DNA of 32,991 nt, from the NCBI GenBank assembly GCA_022616415.1, contig JAKEEU010000325.1, forward strand, positions 1 to 32,991, given 5' to 3'. Each line of letters begins with the position of its first letter. Within the stretch, counting starts at the first letter, position 1. Positions 22,415-30,381 of this stretch are shown one piece after another. The stretch comes from Candidatus Zhuqueibacterota bacterium (GTDB lineage Bacteria; Zhuqueibacterota; Zhuqueibacteria; Zhuqueibacterales; Zhuqueibacteraceae). The position numbers and the translations under genes were made by a program. The notes beneath the pieces are model-generated. The model had not been told where the DNA came from. It searched no databases and was given only the letters and a program-made list of their open reading frames with translations.

Positions 22415-22702
22415 ACCCTAACCACAAATCGCATCCCGACCCGTGAAGAGCGGGAAGCCTATGGACAAGCAGCACGAGCAATTTATGAGCCTTTGCGTAA
22501 GCAGTTAGAAAAGGACCACTGGGGCGAGTACGTTGTTATCCACCCCGGTAATGGCGATTACGCCGTGTCTGCTGATGAGGAGCAAGCTCTTGAAGAGATG
22601 CGCGCCAAATACCCTGGCGTTTTATTTTTTAGCATTCGCATCGGTTATCGCGCACTTTATCATTTTGGCGCAAGCGGCCTTTCTGACGGACAACGCTCAT
22701 AG
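22409..22702 (+). CDS. Small protein paired with an aspartic protease (hypothetical)
   Basis: 97 aa. The ATG at 22409 has a GGGAGG site 10 nt upstream. The N-terminal 40 residues are helical (REEREAYGQAARAIYEPLRKQLEK), then HWGEYVVIHPGNGDYAVSADEEQALEEMRAKYPGVLFFSIRIGY in outline, with one or two strands, a helix and a strand. Such a protein regularly precedes a clan AA aspartic protease in bacterial genomes, and here the protease starts 11 nt after its stop. Its activity is unknown; a substrate, chaperone or antitoxin-like partner are all possible. The same order of segments appears fused to a protease-like domain in the gene at 32169. Confidence 0.75.
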   Translation: MQTLTTNRIPTREEREAYGQAARAIYEPLRKQLEKDHWGEYVVIHPGNGDYAVSADEEQALEEMRAKYPGVLFFSIRIGYRALYHFGASGLSDGQRS

Positions 22703-22713
22703 GAGATAAGTTT

Positions 22714-23109
22714 ATGATGATTGGCGACATTGAAAGAGGAATTCATCCGCGCTTGACGATTACGCTTGTGACGGCCAACGAACAAGTCGAGCTTGATACT
22801 CTTGTTGATAGTGGCTTCGATGGACAATTGGCTCTGCATTACAATGCGGCTGATCGCTATCAATTAGAGCCAATTAAATTGGCTGAAGTAACATACGCTA
22901 ATGGCCAAAAAATAAAAGAGCTGGTCTGTCTCGGAAAGGTTTTGTGGCACAATCAACTTCGCCATGTGCAAGTTGTGCTTTCCGACGACGAAAAACCTGC
23001 AATCGGCACTCGTTTGTTAAAAGGCTCGATTATGACCATGGATTTTGTCGAAAACACATTGAAAATTGCATTGCCTGATGAAATAGTGACTTCCCAAGAG
23101 CCAATCTAA
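22714..23109 (+). CDS. Clan AA (retropepsin-like) aspartic protease
   Basis: 131 aa, the size of one retropepsin lobe, so it would work as a homodimer. The catalytic motif is VELDTLVDSGFDGQLAL (about residues 25-41; D-S-G in place of the usual D-T-G). The second hallmark, a hydrophobic stretch then G and a final strand, is PAIGTRLLKGSIMTMDFVENTLKI. No signal or membrane segment is seen, so it is cytoplasmic. AGGAG precedes a double ATG, and the spacing to the previous gene indicates a two-gene operon. Single-lobe proteases of this kind are common in bacteria, often beside toxin-antitoxin loci, but their substrates are unknown. Confidence 0.85.
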   Translation: MMIGDIERGIHPRLTITLVTANEQVELDTLVDSGFDGQLALHYNAADRYQLEPIKLAEVTYANGQKIKELVCLGKVLWHNQLRHVQVVLSDDEKPAIGTRLLKGSIMTMDFVENTLKIALPDEIVTSQEPI

Positions 23110-23150
23110 TGCAGCAACAATATTCGGTTTTTAAGTGTGCTTCAATCTTT

Positions 23151-24632
23151 TTAAGCGATTAGTCGATTCGGAACTCGCAACCGATTCAACCTTGCCCGCT
23201 CCAGGTGCAATAGAGGAAGCCGCCCTACGGCAGAGATCATCCGGCGCAAATTGCTCAAAGTGAATTGAGACGGATGCCGCCAGAAATCAGAAAAGAGCGA
23301 CGCCGCTTTGTGCAGACGAAACTCGTGATGCACAACGCGATGCAACTGGCGATAAAATTCCGGCTGATATTGTCCGCGAAACATCAGGTCGAGATCGTCG
23401 CTGTGCTCCCAGTTTTGCTTGCCGCCCAGCTCGTTTTTGACCCGCTCGTAAAAACGTGTGCCGGGCAATGGATAAGAAACTGAAATGCCGATGTCGTCCG
23501 GCCGGCAGTCGCGCACCATCTTGATCGTTTTCTCGATGTCTTCATCAGTCTCGCCGGAATAGCCGAATTGCAGGAAGAAGCAAACTTCGATGCCGTGCCG
23601 GCGCAAACGCTCGGCCGCGGCGTAAATTTGCTCGACCTTCGTGCCTTTGTCCATGGCGTCGAGAATTTTTTGCGAACCGGACTCGGCGCCGACCCAAACG
23701 GTTTTACAGCCGGCCTTCTTTAATCCAGCCACAGCCTCTTCGTGCAGCAAATCAACGCGTGCTTGAATTTTAAAAGGCGTGACCGCTTGCGCGGCTTGCA
23801 CGGCCTCGCCAAATTTTTCCACCCACCCGGGCTTCAAGCCGAAAATATCATCGGCAAACCACAGATGATCCGGCTGAAAAAGCCGGCGCAGCCAAACCAT
23901 TTCTTGCACCACATTCTCCGGCGAGCGGCTGTTGTAGCGGTCGCCATAAATTGGCTTCGCGCACCAGTTGCAACGAAACGGACAGCCGCGCGTGGTGACG
24001 AGATTGACAGAGTAGTAACCATGCTTGTGGCGCCAGGCTGTACGATATTTTTCCGCTTCCAACAAATCCCACGCCGGAAACGGGAATACATCGAGATTTT
24101 TTTGAAAGCCCCGTGGCGCGGTTCGTTGAACACCGCCATTTGGGGGAAATGCCACACCGGAGATTTCCGCCGGATTTTTTCCGGATTTTCCAATCAACGT
24201 ATCGACCAATTCGTGGAGAGAAATTTCACCTTCACCAATTATCGCAAAATCGGCCCCGCGAGCGAAATACATTTGCTGATGATCGGTGGGATCGGAGCCG
24301 GCGACGATCACCGGCACGTTTTGATCATGTTTTTTCACCAAACGAATCATCTCGAAGCAGGCCTCGCGCATGCGCGTGAGGCACATTTTGCTCAGCCAAT
24401 TGAAGCTGTCTTCATAAAACACCACGAGGCGGGGTTGATATTTTTCGAGCAGCGGCAAAATGTCGGTAGCTCCATTTGCCAGCATGCTGTCGAAGAGCGC
24501 CGTTTCGTAGCCGTGCTCGCGCAAATAAGCGGCGGCATATAATGTTCCCAGCGGCGCATACGGTTGCATGGTGCGCCATTGTTTGGGGTCGAAGCGCAGG
24601 AAAAAGCTGTGCGCGAGGAGAATATCGGTCAT
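23151..24632 (-). CDS. B12-binding-domain radical SAM protein (copy C)
   Basis: 493 aa. The N-terminal 150 residues have the Rossmann-like pattern of a cobalamin-binding domain (PLGTLYAAAYLREHGYETALFDS, VIVAGSDPTDHQQMY, GADFAIIGEGEISLHELVDTL) without the D-x-H-x-x-G histidine, as is usual for B12 radical SAM enzymes. The radical SAM motif is RGCPFRCNWCAKP (C217, C221, C224), binding the 4Fe-4S cluster that cleaves SAM. The barrel follows with FADDIFGLKPGWVEKF, VWVGAESGSQKILDAMDKG and FFLQFGYSGETDEDIEKT. Typical reactions are methylation of unactivated carbons or phosphinates, or ring rearrangements; the substrate is unknown. It is the last of the minus-strand series and lies behind the methyltransferase gene, separated by a heptamer array. 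Confidence 0.9.
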   Translation of the reverse strand: MTDILLAHSFFLRFDPKQWRTMQPYAPLGTLYAAAYLREHGYETALFDSMLANGATDILPLLEKYQPRLVVFYEDSFNWLSKMCLTRMREACFEMIRLVKKHDQNVPVIVAGSDPTDHQQMYFARGADFAIIGEGEISLHELVDTLIGKSGKNPAEISGVAFPPNGGVQRTAPRGFQKNLDVFPFPAWDLLEAEKYRTAWRHKHGYYSVNLVTTRGCPFRCNWCAKPIYGDRYNSRSPENVVQEMVWLRRLFQPDHLWFADDIFGLKPGWVEKFGEAVQAAQAVTPFKIQARVDLLHEEAVAGLKKAGCKTVWVGAESGSQKILDAMDKGTKVEQIYAAAERLRRHGIEVCFFLQFGYSGETDEDIEKTIKMVRDCRPDDIGISVSYPLPGTRFYERVKNELGGKQNWEHSDDLDLMFRGQYQPEFYRQLHRVVHHEFRLHKAASLFSDFWRHPSQFTLSNLRRMISAVGRLPLLHLERARLNRLRVPNRLIA

Positions 24633-24644
24633 AAAGTTTCAAGT

Positions 24645-24705
24645 TATCAGTTTTCAGTAATCAGTAAAAAAATACTGATTACTGGCTACTGGTTACTGTC
24701 CACTG
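24645..24705. repeat. Palindromic heptanucleotide array, CAGT/ACTG type
   Basis: Three units ending in CAGT (TATCAGT, TTTCAGT, AATCAGT) are followed by an A-rich 8-nt centre and then four to five units starting with ACTG (ACTGATT, ACTGGCT, ACTGGTT, ACTGTCC, ACTG), all on a strict 7-nt period. The right half overlaps the 3' end of the methyltransferase gene and provides its stop codon. Confidence 0.85.
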
Positions 24706-25449
24706 CAATTGCACCAGATGAAAAATCTCGAAGAGATGCGACTTGATTTCGTTGCAAACGATTTGGAGCTGGCAACGCTCGATCATGCTCTGCACGCGCG
24801 CCAAATCCATGTCGGAAGATAAAATTAGCAGAATTTTTCCGGACGGCGCAAGAAGTTTTTTCGCCTGTTGCAAAAAGCGCTGAATCACTTCATAATCATT
24901 GCCGGCATTGAAGGCGATTTCAGAGGCTTGCTCTGCGGCGCGCGGGAAAAAGGGCGGATTAAAAATAATCCAGTCAAACTCCGGCGTGTTTGCGAGCGCC
25001 GCAAACAAATCGCTGCACATCACCCGCATACTCGCGCTGACACTGTGATCGAGAGCATTGCTTGCCGCCAAGCGTGCAGCTTCGGGGTTAATATCGACGG
25101 CGACGACCTGTGCGCCTTGCAGCGCAGCAGTCACGCCAATGACGCCGCTGCCGGTTCCCATGTCCAGAACGCGGCAGCCATTCAAATTGAGGTTGGCGAC
25201 ACAAGCTGCCAAAAGCTTGCTGCTAAAATGCTGGCCGGGATGAAAGACGGCCGAATCGGTGTGAAACGCGAGGTCGCCGATTTGGGTGCGGCGCGGCTGG
25301 CGGTTCCAATAAAGCATCAGCGGATGCAATACGCGAAACAGCAGCGGCCGGATTTTGCGCCGCATTTTCATCAGCAGCGTCATCGGCGCGACGAGCAAAG
25401 CGCCTTGCACAAGCTGAACCACCGGCGTGTCGTAACTCTCATGGCGCAT
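24679..25449 (-). CDS. Class I SAM methyltransferase with NPPF motif
   Basis: 256 aa. The SAM-binding core is RVLDMGTGSGVIGVTAAL (motif I, residues 93-110), VVAVDINPEAARLAASNA (motif II) and DWIIFNPPFFP (motif IV NPPF, 164-167). The N/D-P-P-Y/F motif marks enzymes that methylate a planar nitrogen (glutamine amide, adenine or guanine), as in PrmC/HemK and RsmC, so an amide or amine acceptor is likely. The first 60 residues are basic and partly hydrophobic and may contact the membrane or substrate. No ribosome site precedes the ATG at 25449, where a heptamer array lies directly upstream; Met 23 is an alternative start. The last few residues (VTSSQ) and the stop are encoded by the array at 24645-24705, so the native C-terminus may be altered. 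Confidence 0.85.
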   Translation of the reverse strand: MRHESYDTPVVQLVQGALLVAPMTLLMKMRRKIRPLLFRVLHPLMLYWNRQPRRTQIGDLAFHTDSAVFHPGQHFSSKLLAACVANLNLNGCRVLDMGTGSGVIGVTAALQGAQVVAVDINPEAARLAASNALDHSVSASMRVMCSDLFAALANTPEFDWIIFNPPFFPRAAEQASEIAFNAGNDYEVIQRFLQQAKKLLAPSGKILLILSSDMDLARVQSMIERCQLQIVCNEIKSHLFEIFHLVQLQWTVTSSQ

Positions 25450-25454
25450 ATAAC

Positions 25455-25489
25455 GATTTCGGATTAATGATTGCGGATTGCGGAAATTT
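25455..25489. repeat. Heptanucleotide tandem array, GATTNNN type
   Basis: Four consecutive units GATTTCG, GATTAAT, GATTGCG, GATTGCG, then a degenerate GAAATTT, on a strict 7-nt period. It lies 6 nt upstream of the methyltransferase start codon (minus strand), occupying the place where its ribosome site would be. Confidence 0.75.
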
Positions 25490-25640
25490 CGCCGTTAAAA
25501 TAATCAGTGGTTTGTGAGAGACGATCAACTCAATTCTAGCTCGTAACAAGCATAAAATCGAAAACTTTTCTTTTAAAGAGAAACGGTTTTATCCCGGCGT
25601 TTATTTCTCTCACGGAATACAACGATCTTTTTCATGGACA

Positions 25641-26816
25641 TCAGCGGCCACTCAATTCAAAACTTTCGCTGCGGAATGGCGGTTTCTCGCTGAGATAATC
25701 AACAACAATATCGGCGACAAGCTCGGCGCCGAATTCCGTAAAATGGCAATCGTCGTAAAACACCTGCGTCGTTTGCGGCACGCAGGACGCCAAGTCGATG
25801 CACTCGACGCCGAATTGCCGGCACGTGTCCACAAGCTTGTCGTTGTACATGCGCATGCACTCGGCCATGATCTCGACGGAATAATAATCATATTTAATTG
25901 ACGGCGCGGAATAGCCGATGGAACCGAGCGGGAGAAGCGAGGCGCGTTCTGCCGCGGTCAATCCGGAGTTCCACCATACCGGCTGCGTCATCATAATGAG
26001 GCGAAAATTTTGTTGCCTGGCAGCTTGCATGATCTGCACCAAATTGCCGGCGTATTCTTCCAAAGCGTTTTTCAAATTTGGCAAAGTGTCGATGGCACGG
26101 CCATAGCGAAGCAGATCACGGCTGCGCGCTATTTCGGCGAAAAGGCTCTCTTCGCTGATGTAATTTTTCAAATAACTTTTCGTCCGGCGCGCCAGCTTCC
26201 AGAAGCCGAAACATTTGTAAAATGGATACAAACTGTCCGGCAAAATGGAGAATGTTTTGAACATCAGCAAATTTGCGTTCTCGGCGCGTTCCAAGAAATG
26301 TGGATCATAAGCTTCATCGTCCCAAATTCGCCTCACCAAGTCGTTGATGCCGGTTAACACCAAAATGGCATCAGCCGGATATTGCGGCGTCAAATAGCGC
26401 ATTTGCAGCACGTGGCCGCGCGTAGTCAATCCGCTTTTGCCGATGTTGCCCACCCAAACCGTGCGACCGCTAGTGGTTCGTAGCAACTTTTTTTGCACCA
26501 ACGCCGGCCAGGCTTTCGCATCGTCCAAAAAACTGCAAATTGTGGTGCTGCCGCCCATGGTGAGAATACGGTACGGCGACGAATTTTCGGGATAATCATC
26601 GCCGCGCATGCCTTGCCGGTTGATCGAATAACGGAATTGTTCCCGCACGCCGCGAATGAGTTTGGGCGGCAATTGATTCGTCACCGCAATGTGGGGATCG
26701 TGCATGGCATAGAAATCGAGATCGCCCAAATAAACTCGCATAACGATCTCGCTGAGCGAAAGAGCGAAACCGCAACCAAAAAGAAAGACAACGAAGTTTG
26801 ATAATTTGTCATTCAT
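25641..26816 (-). CDS. SGNH/GDSL-family hydrolase with N-terminal membrane anchor
   Basis: 391 aa. An uncleaved hydrophobic segment (FVVFLFGCGFALSLSEIVM, residues 8-26) anchors it. The catalytic domain follows: ILTMGGSTTIC (nucleophile S90, block I), NIGKSGLTTRG (block II Gly), ILVLTGINDL (block III Asn, N158) and YDDCHFTEFGAELVAD (block V, D355 and H358). All four SGNH positions are therefore present. Such enzymes remove or transfer O-acyl groups from glycans and lipids outside the cytoplasm. Its place among radical SAM and glycosyltransferase genes suggests that it edits an acylated or glycosylated product made here. It is separated from the methyltransferase gene by 190 nt. The ATG has no good ribosome site. 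Confidence 0.88.
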   Translation of the reverse strand: MNDKLSNFVVFLFGCGFALSLSEIVMRVYLGDLDFYAMHDPHIAVTNQLPPKLIRGVREQFRYSINRQGMRGDDYPENSSPYRILTMGGSTTICSFLDDAKAWPALVQKKLLRTTSGRTVWVGNIGKSGLTTRGHVLQMRYLTPQYPADAILVLTGINDLVRRIWDDEAYDPHFLERAENANLLMFKTFSILPDSLYPFYKCFGFWKLARRTKSYLKNYISEESLFAEIARSRDLLRYGRAIDTLPNLKNALEEYAGNLVQIMQAARQQNFRLIMMTQPVWWNSGLTAAERASLLPLGSIGYSAPSIKYDYYSVEIMAECMRMYNDKLVDTCRQFGVECIDLASCVPQTTQVFYDDCHFTEFGAELVADIVVDYLSEKPPFRSESFELSGR

Positions 26817-26911
26817 GCGTTTTTAAAATTTGCAACGAACCAGGAACCGCAACAAAAAAAGATGCCGTTCAGAAGGAATTCTTGTAAAGCCTCAGTCACG
26901 GGTGGAGAAAG

Positions 26912-26992
26912 ATGTCATCCCGCGAGGCGGGATCTTGTTAGTATCAAGCACTGTGCCTGGCCCGAACAAGATCCCGCCTCGCAGGATGACAT
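26912..26992. repeat. Well-preserved palindromic repeat, ATGTCATCCCGCG type
   Basis: The arms at 26912-26939 and 26965-26992 are inverted copies matching at 27 of 28 positions, with a 25-nt loop containing AAGCACTGTGCCTGG. The near-perfect arms suggest recent spread or selection. The loop core and the right flank (ATGTTACTT) are shared with the decayed element at 1414-1487. It sits alone in the 271-nt gap between the SGNH hydrolase and radical SAM genes, where I see nothing else. Confidence 0.85.
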
Positions 26993-27087
26993 GTTACTTG
27001 GAAGCACCATGCTTGATTATAACAAGGCTTGGCATGACAGCTTAGTTGTCCACCAAGCAGTTTTCTTTTCGTCGTGAAATTCAGCCC

Positions 27088-28590
27088 TTAAAACCCCTCA
27101 ATCTCCGGTTGCCGGTAGCGCATCCAGCGGTGCAAAAGCTTGATCTCATACGGCGCGCCATAAAAGCCGGTGGCATATCTCCACGCGCCGCTGGCTTGCA
27201 ACAGCCGCCGGCGCCGCGCCGTCAATTTGATGTCGGAATTGGTCGGGTAGCGCGCATTCAACACCGTTTCAAAGTTGTGAATCTTGTCGAGGTGATGCGG
27301 CTCGAGCCACGGCGTCAGCGGATTGCGACGCAGGTCCAGTTTGCTCCATTGCGGCAGGAGCCAATCTTCGAGGCGATGCGGAAATTCGAAGCCGTGTTTT
27401 TGCGCGTCGTTGAAGAGCGCCGAGCCGAGCATCGGCACCGGCGCATAAACGTAGATGATGATTTCGCTCTGCGGATTTATTTTTTTGACGCGGCGGATGA
27501 ACGCGATCTCCTCGTCAAGCGCTGCATCGACGTCTTCAGCCGGCGCGCCGAGCACGAAAGAAAACTCCGGAATGATGTGGTGCCGGCGCAGTTTTTCCGC
27601 GAGACGCAAAATCGTCTCCGGCGTTTGCGTGCCGCCTTTGTTCATTTGCTTGAGCCGCATGGCGGAACCGGATTCGGCGCCGAGGAAAACCATTTTGCAG
27701 CCGCTGCGGCGCATCGCCGCGAGCGTCTCGTCGGGATATTTTTCCAGCGTGTCGGGCCGGGCTTCGCCCCACCACGTCACGTGAATCTCGCGCCGCAATA
27801 GCTCCTCGGCAAATTGCGCTGTCCGCGTGACCGAAGTAAAAAAATTGTTATCGGCAAATTCGATGGCATCGACGCCGAATCTTTTCACGACACTTTCAAC
27901 TTCGTCGGCTACCAGCGGTGCGTTGCGGGCAACCCAGCCGCCTTCAAAGATGGGAACGACGGCGCAAAAGCTGCACTTGAACGGGCAGCCGTAGCTGGTG
28001 TGCATGGTCATGGTGCGCCGGCCGAGATAAGTTTTGCCGAGATAACGCTGCACGTCACCGAGGCGTTCGTAGGGCCACGGCGGCAGATTGTCGATCGGCG
28101 CGAGCGGAAAGCGTTGCGGGTGGTGTACAATGTGTCCGTTTTCACGATAAGAAAGCCCCGGGATGGATTCACGCTTGGCGCCGTTGCCGTTGAGATGTTG
28201 CAGCAACTGCACGAATTCACGCTCCACCGGGCCGCGCATGACGTAATCCACCCAACCGCTTTGCAGAACGACGTCGGTGTGATTCGAGGGAAAATATCCC
28301 CCCCAAATAATGATGAGCTGCGAAAATCGCTCGCGCAGGTGGCGAACCAACTGGATGGATTCTTGCAATTGCGGTCCGGGCATAACGGACATGCCGAGTA
28401 CGCGGCTGCCGTTGCTCTCAATGGCGCTCGACAATTGCGCAATTGGATCGCGAAAAAAATTGCCATCGACGATTGCATAGTCGTAGCGGTTCTCAAGCAT
28501 GGAACCGAGCGCCAGCAGCGGCATGGGCACGCGATATTTGCTGTTGGCGCTGCGGGGAAAATAAAGAATGATGTCAGCGTTATTCTTCAT
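27088..28590 (-). CDS. B12-binding-domain radical SAM protein (copy B)
   Basis: 500 aa. The cobalamin-binding domain spans about residues 1-150 (PMPLLALGSMLENRYDYAIVDGN, LGMSVMPGPQLQESIQLVRHL, IIIWGGYFPSNHTDVVLQSG, DYVMRGPVEREFVQLL), without the D-x-H-x-x-G histidine. The radical SAM motif is YGCPFKCSFCAV (C202, C206, C209). Barrel motifs include FADNNFFTS, WWGEARPDTL, KMVFLGAESGSAMRLKQMNKG and FSFVLGAPAEDVDAALDEE. The family is shared with the magnesium-protoporphyrin cyclase-like (BchE-like) and hopanoid-modifying enzymes, but no specific subgroup is evident. Its ATG overlaps the stop of copy A by 4 nt (ATGA), showing an operon and coupled translation. It differs strongly from copies A and C outside the motifs, so this is not a recent duplication. 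Confidence 0.9.
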   Translation of the reverse strand: MKNNADIILYFPRSANSKYRVPMPLLALGSMLENRYDYAIVDGNFFRDPIAQLSSAIESNGSRVLGMSVMPGPQLQESIQLVRHLRERFSQLIIIWGGYFPSNHTDVVLQSGWVDYVMRGPVEREFVQLLQHLNGNGAKRESIPGLSYRENGHIVHHPQRFPLAPIDNLPPWPYERLGDVQRYLGKTYLGRRTMTMHTSYGCPFKCSFCAVVPIFEGGWVARNAPLVADEVESVVKRFGVDAIEFADNNFFTSVTRTAQFAEELLRREIHVTWWGEARPDTLEKYPDETLAAMRRSGCKMVFLGAESGSAMRLKQMNKGGTQTPETILRLAEKLRRHHIIPEFSFVLGAPAEDVDAALDEEIAFIRRVKKINPQSEIIIYVYAPVPMLGSALFNDAQKHGFEFPHRLEDWLLPQWSKLDLRRNPLTPWLEPHHLDKIHNFETVLNARYPTNSDIKLTARRRRLLQASGAWRYATGFYGAPYEIKLLHRWMRYRQPEIEGF

Positions 28591-30017
28591 GCGGCTGTGG
28601 AAAATGATTTCATCCGGGAGAGATAATTTCTCAGCAAGCCGTATCCCTGCCGCAAATGAATGCGCGCTTCGTCGAACGAGCGCAAGCTGCGGAGTCGGCG
28701 CAGCAGATATTGCGTGTTGAAGTAAAACTCGCGTACCGCGCGCCGGTGCATCGCATCGATCTGCTCGCGGCTCAATGTCAAAGTCGGCATCGCCACTTCG
28801 TTGCCGGATTGATCCATGACTTGCAGAGCCGGCGAAATGAGCTGCTGCGCGATGGCTTGCTGTCGCAACGGTGTTCCCATGCGCGGCACGGCCACGTTAA
28901 ACGAAGCGAAATCGCAAGGCACTCGTTTCAAAAAATCCAAAGTACGCTGCAATGAAGCTTCGGTCTCTTCGGGCAAGCCGATGATGACCGTTGCAACGGT
29001 GCGCAAGCCGTACGCGGCGCAGCGCTGGAAACCGGCGAGCACTTCGTCGCGATTGTAATCTTTTTGGGAGGCGGCGAGCACGGCATCGTCTCCGCTTTCC
29101 AAGCCAAGGATGATGGTATGGCAACCGGCTTTTTTCATTTCAATCAGAATCTCGTCGTCGAGCACATCGGCGCGGCTAAAGCAGAGCCAGCCGAAACCGT
29201 AATCGCGTTTTTGCATTTCCTGCAAAAGCTGCAAAGCGCGCGGTTTTTGCAGTGCAAAAGTTTGATCGAGAAAAAAAAGCTCGCGAAGGCCCAACGCATG
29301 CACCGCATCCAGTTCGGCGATCACATTGTGCACCGGCCGAATTTTCCAGCCGAGCGTACTCATGACGCAAAACGTGCAGCGGTACGGACAGCCAAATTCC
29401 GTCATCACCGTGGCGAAGCGGCGGCGGCACACGAAGGGATAGCGATAGTCTTTGCCAACGAAGAGATGATGCGCTGGAACCGGCAGTTCGAAATTTTGAG
29501 CGCGTGGCCTTTTGATCGGCGCGGCACAGATCGCGCCGTTGTGACGGAACGTCATGTTGCAAAGATTCTCCCACCTGCCTTGCAGAAAGTGAAGCACATC
29601 ATCGCTGGAGAAATCGTGCAGAAAGGCGGTGACGAAACTCATTTCCGCCAATCGGGCGGCGCGGTTCTCGATGAGAACGTCGCCAATGAGTAAAAGCGGC
29701 ACAGCATTTTTCTCGGTAAGCTGCTGATAGAAAGCAACGTCTTCCTCATAAGAAGCCGAGCCGATGAGGCCGATGATCGCGGCCGGTTGCAGCGCTTGAA
29801 TCATCGCCAGACATTTCTGCGCCGGCAGCCGGTCGACAATCGCATCGATGAGATGAAGCTCAAAATGCTCACGCAATAACCCGCTGAGGTACACAAAATC
29901 AATCGGGTGATTCAGATAGTCGGCTTGCGAAATCTTGCTGCAAAAATAATCGCGCAGATAGACGTGCTTGCCGGGAGGGTTGAGCAAGAGTAGTTTTGGC
30001 TTCAAGACTGCATTCAT
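28587..30017 (-). CDS. B12-binding-domain radical SAM protein (copy A)
   Basis: 476 aa. It opens with LLLLNPPGKHVYLRDYFCSKIS, the P-P-x-G phosphate-loop-like start common in this family. A cobalamin-type domain follows (IDFVYLSGLLREHFELHLIDAIVD, IIGLIGSASYEEDVAFYQQL, PLLLIGDVLIENRAARLAEM). The radical SAM motif is FGCPYRCTFCVM (C210, C214, C217). Later motifs are FFLDQTFALQKPRALQLL, CFSRADVLDDEILIEMKKAGCHTIILGLESGDD and TVATVIIGLPEETEASLQRTLDFLK, typical of the barrel's SAM-binding strands. It is the first gene of a coupled pair with copy B. No obvious promoter is visible in the 115 nt shared with the divergent antitoxin gene. Confidence 0.9.
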   Translation of the reverse strand: MNAVLKPKLLLLNPPGKHVYLRDYFCSKISQADYLNHPIDFVYLSGLLREHFELHLIDAIVDRLPAQKCLAMIQALQPAAIIGLIGSASYEEDVAFYQQLTEKNAVPLLLIGDVLIENRAARLAEMSFVTAFLHDFSSDDVLHFLQGRWENLCNMTFRHNGAICAAPIKRPRAQNFELPVPAHHLFVGKDYRYPFVCRRRFATVMTEFGCPYRCTFCVMSTLGWKIRPVHNVIAELDAVHALGLRELFFLDQTFALQKPRALQLLQEMQKRDYGFGWLCFSRADVLDDEILIEMKKAGCHTIILGLESGDDAVLAASQKDYNRDEVLAGFQRCAAYGLRTVATVIIGLPEETEASLQRTLDFLKRVPCDFASFNVAVPRMGTPLRQQAIAQQLISPALQVMDQSGNEVAMPTLTLSREQIDAMHRRAVREFYFNTQYLLRRLRSLRSFDEARIHLRQGYGLLRNYLSRMKSFSTAA

Positions 30018-30069
30018 GCGAGATCGGGCACTTTAAGAAGGCGTCTTTAAAATTAAATGATCAAAAACC

Positions 30070-30098
30070 TTGATTGTTTAAATTCTCTTTTGTATTTT
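30070..30098 (+). promoter_or_regulatory. Possible promoter of the antitoxin/PIN operon
   Basis: TTGATT (30070-30075) and TATTTT (30093-30098) are separated by 17 bp, with four of six consensus bases in each box. A start site near 30105 would leave a short leader before the AAAAGGAG ribosome site and the ATG at 30133. The surrounding DNA is A/T-rich. Confidence 0.35.
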
Positions 30099-30132
30099 TG
30101 ATAAAGAATCGAAAGTAAAAGGAGATCATATC

Positions 30133-30381
30133 ATGTCAACCCAGTTAACAAAAACTACACGCAAGGCTTTGAATAAACGCAAATCAGAACAGATTTTCAC
30201 TGCTGTCTTTGAGAATGGCGTGCTAAAGCCGCTGACTGAAATACGGTTGCCGAAACGAAAGGAATTTACTGTCATTGTCCGTTCTAATGGAAAATCTATT
30301 GCCTCGCAAATGTATGGCCTTTTAAAGCCACAAAATCAGTCACAATTGGATACAGTTATTGAATCCGAGGACTGGCTCTAA
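30133..30381 (+). CDS. AF2212-like (DUF104-type) antitoxin
   Basis: 82 aa. Residues 20-50 read IFTAVFENGVLKPLTEIRLPKRKEFTVIV, the signature of the small AF2212/DUF104 antitoxin family (x-A-V-F-E-N-G-V-L-K-P-L...L-P-E-G). It folds as a small beta-barrel that presumably binds DNA or the toxin. The C-terminal part (about 55-82, ending ESEDWL) would wrap the toxin. The ribosome site is AAAAGGAG. The stop overlaps the toxin start by one base (TAATG), the usual antitoxin-first arrangement that keeps toxin synthesis dependent on antitoxin translation. Confidence 0.85.
   Translation: MSTQLTKTTRKALNKRKSEQIFTAVFENGVLKPLTEIRLPKRKEFTVIVRSNGKSIASQMYGLLKPQNQSQLDTVIESEDWL

Noticed and set aside
14374..25489. 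Heptamer arrays considered as CRISPR
   Set aside because: Unit length is 7 nt with no 25-35 nt direct repeats or spacers, and there are no cas genes.
27046..28626. Long plus-strand frames opposite radical SAM copy B
   Set aside because: Histidine/arginine-rich shadow translations. The opposite strand has complete radical SAM motifs.
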